This document shows, in pieces, positions 15,417-16,658 of a stretch of 16,658 nucleotides of DNA. The DNA is taken from positions 1-16,658 of the forward strand of contig CALGTJ010000595.1 in NCBI GenBank assembly GCA_937901435.1. The letters run 5' to 3'. Origin of the DNA: an uncultured Rhodobacter sp. Its GTDB lineage: Bacteria > Pseudomonadota > Alphaproteobacteria > Rhodobacterales > Rhodobacteraceae. The notes beneath the pieces were generated by a model. It searched no databases. It had not been told where the DNA came from and worked only from the letters and a program-made list of their open reading frames with translations. Both the position numbers and the translations under genes were made by a program. The stretch's first letter is position 1. Each line of letters starts with the position of its first letter.

Positions 15417-16658
15417 GAAAATTCGCTGTAAATCCGGGTCAGATCACCGTTCCACTCGCCATTGTACTTGTCCAACAACTCATCCGCAGGCGTTTTGCCG
15501 GTCTCAACCGAATCCTCTAGCGCATGCAGAAAGTGGCGTTCATCCTGAACCATACCACCCAGACCGGGCCGGGCGCGCGCCTTCAGCCCGCCGCGCGCGA
15601 TATCCAGCACCTCTTTGGCCAGATCCAACATCTTGATATCGCCCACCTGCGCCTGCAATCCATCCACCGAGGCCGCAACGCGCAGCGCCTCGCGGGTTTC
15701 CGTGTCCCAAGCCTTGGCCAGATCCCACGCAGCATCCAGCGCCGTTTGATCATAGGTCAGCCCGACCCAAAGTGCCGGCAGCGCGCAAAGCCGACGCCAT
15801 GGGCCACCATCCGCCCCACGCATTTCGATGAATTTCTTGAGCCGCGCCTCAGGAAAGGCCGTCGTCAGATGGTCAGCCCAATCAGACAGCGTTGGCGTTT
15901 CACCCGGCAAAGCGGGAAGTTTTCCAGCAAGAAAGTCTCTGAAAGATTGACCCAAGGCATTGATATACTTACCATCTCTATAGACGAAATACATCGGCAC
16001 ATCGAGCGCGTATTGCACATAAGCCTCAAAACCAAAGCCCTCGTCAAAGACGATCGGCAGCATACCTGTGCGGGCCGGGTCCATGTGACGCCACACGCGG
16101 CTACGCCATGATTTATGGCCGTTGGTCTTGCCCTCAAAGAACGGCGAATTGGCGAAAAGCGCGGTTGCGACGGGCTGCAAGGCAATGGCAACGCGCATTT
16201 TCTGGATCATATCCGGCTCTGACGAGAAATCCAGATTGACCTGCACCGTGCAGGTGCGCCGCATCATCGTTGTGCCAGTGGTGCCCACGCTTTGCATGTA
16301 ATCATTCATCAGCGTGTAGCGCCCCTTGGGCATCAGGGGCATATCGTCATGCATCCAGATCGGCGCCGCGCCGAGGCCGATAAATCCGACGCCTATCTCA
16401 TCCGCGATGTCCTTGACCTCGCGCAGGTGGGTGTTCACCTCGTCGCAGGTCTGGTGGATCGTTTCTAGAGGCGCACCAGACAGTTCCAACTGCCCGCCCG
16501 GTTCCAGAGAGATGTTCGCGCCATCCTTCACCAGACCGATCAGCATCCCGTTCTCGCGCACCTCGGCCCAATGATGCCGGTCGCGCAAGGCCTCTAACAT
16601 CGCGTTTATTGACCGCGGGCCCTCGTAGGGCAGTGGTCGTAGAGTATCTTTACAGTAG
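15410..16658 (-). CDS. gshA: Glutamate-cysteine ligase (5' end beyond window)
   Basis: ATP-dependent ligation of glutamate and cysteine to gamma-glutamylcysteine, the first step of glutathione synthesis, cytoplasmic. An ATG at 16600 gives 396 residues, but the frame stays open to the right edge and the added residues (DTLRPLPYEGPRSI before MLEALRDR) are plainly gshA sequence. The true start therefore lies outside, with roughly 40 residues missing. Family segments seen are LEPGGQLELSGAPL, GLGAAPIWMHDDMPLMPKGRY, RRTCTVQVNLDF, MYFVYRDGKYINALGQSFRDF and EMRGADGGPWRRLCALPALWVGL, all typical of the plant/alphaproteobacterial type rather than the E. coli type. It converges on, and overlaps by seven bases, the small plus-strand ORF. 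Confidence 0.94.
   Translation of the reverse strand, partial: YCKDTLRPLPYEGPRSINAMLEALRDRHHWAEVRENGMLIGLVKDGANISLEPGGQLELSGAPLETIHQTCDEVNTHLREVKDIADEIGVGFIGLGAAPIWMHDDMPLMPKGRYTLMNDYMQSVGTTGTTMMRRTCTVQVNLDFSSEPDMIQKMRVAIALQPVATALFANSPFFEGKTNGHKSWRSRVWRHMDPARTGMLPIVFDEGFGFEAYVQYALDVPMYFVYRDGKYINALGQSFRDFLAGKLPALPGETPTLSDWADHLTTAFPEARLKKFIEMRGADGGPWRRLCALPALWVGLTYDQTALDAAWDLAKAWDTETREALRVAASVDGLQAQVGDIKMLDLAKEVLDIARGGLKARARPGLGGMVQDERHFLHALEDSVETGKTPADELLDKYNGEWNGDLTRIYSEFSY

Overview
The window reads as ordinary chromosomal DNA from an alphaproteobacterium, most likely a member of the Rhodobacteraceae (Roseobacter group). The evidence is moderately high GC, dense packing with many 4-base start/stop overlaps, alphaproteobacterial-type GshA and YqgE, a DmdC-like acyl-CoA dehydrogenase, and a pyrB-pyrC' locus whose 'dihydroorotase' has lost most of its metal ligands. 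I see no IS element, prophage, CRISPR array, tRNA or rRNA, and no gene-free stretch longer than about 120 bases.

Left part (1-4752). A metallo-beta-lactamase-fold hydrolase (cut by the left edge) and an acyl-CoA dehydrogenase form a translationally coupled minus-strand pair. Divergent from them is the tRNA-modification gene for threonylcarbamoyl-AMP synthase (Sua5/YrdC type). It runs tail-to-tail into yqgE, which in turn diverges from a secreted DsbD-alpha-like protein.

Middle part (4774-11143, minus strand). In transcription order this holds a family-4-like uracil-DNA glycosylase, a MoaB-type molybdopterin-binding protein (ATGA overlap), then after a 104-base gap an RND-efflux membrane-fusion protein and its 1136-residue RND permease. 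Both efflux proteins carry unusual C-terminal tails. No outer-membrane factor is encoded here.

Right part (11200-15416, plus strand). A good sigma70-like promoter precedes a tightly overlapped run: pyrB, a two-helix membrane protein with a possible PH-like domain, a pseudo-dihydroorotase (pyrC'), plsY, a secreted four-cysteine protein, and a small ORF of uncertain start. This links pyrimidine synthesis physically to phospholipid synthesis. The last gene, gshA (glutamate-cysteine ligase), converges from the right edge and is missing its N terminus.

I did not find a clearly novel multi-gene system. The most interesting items are the catalytically dead PyrC' with a membrane protein wedged between it and PyrB, the C-terminal extensions on the RND pump pair, a glycosylase that seems to have lost its iron-sulfur ligands, and a small conserved-looking ORF with a TTG or CTG start.
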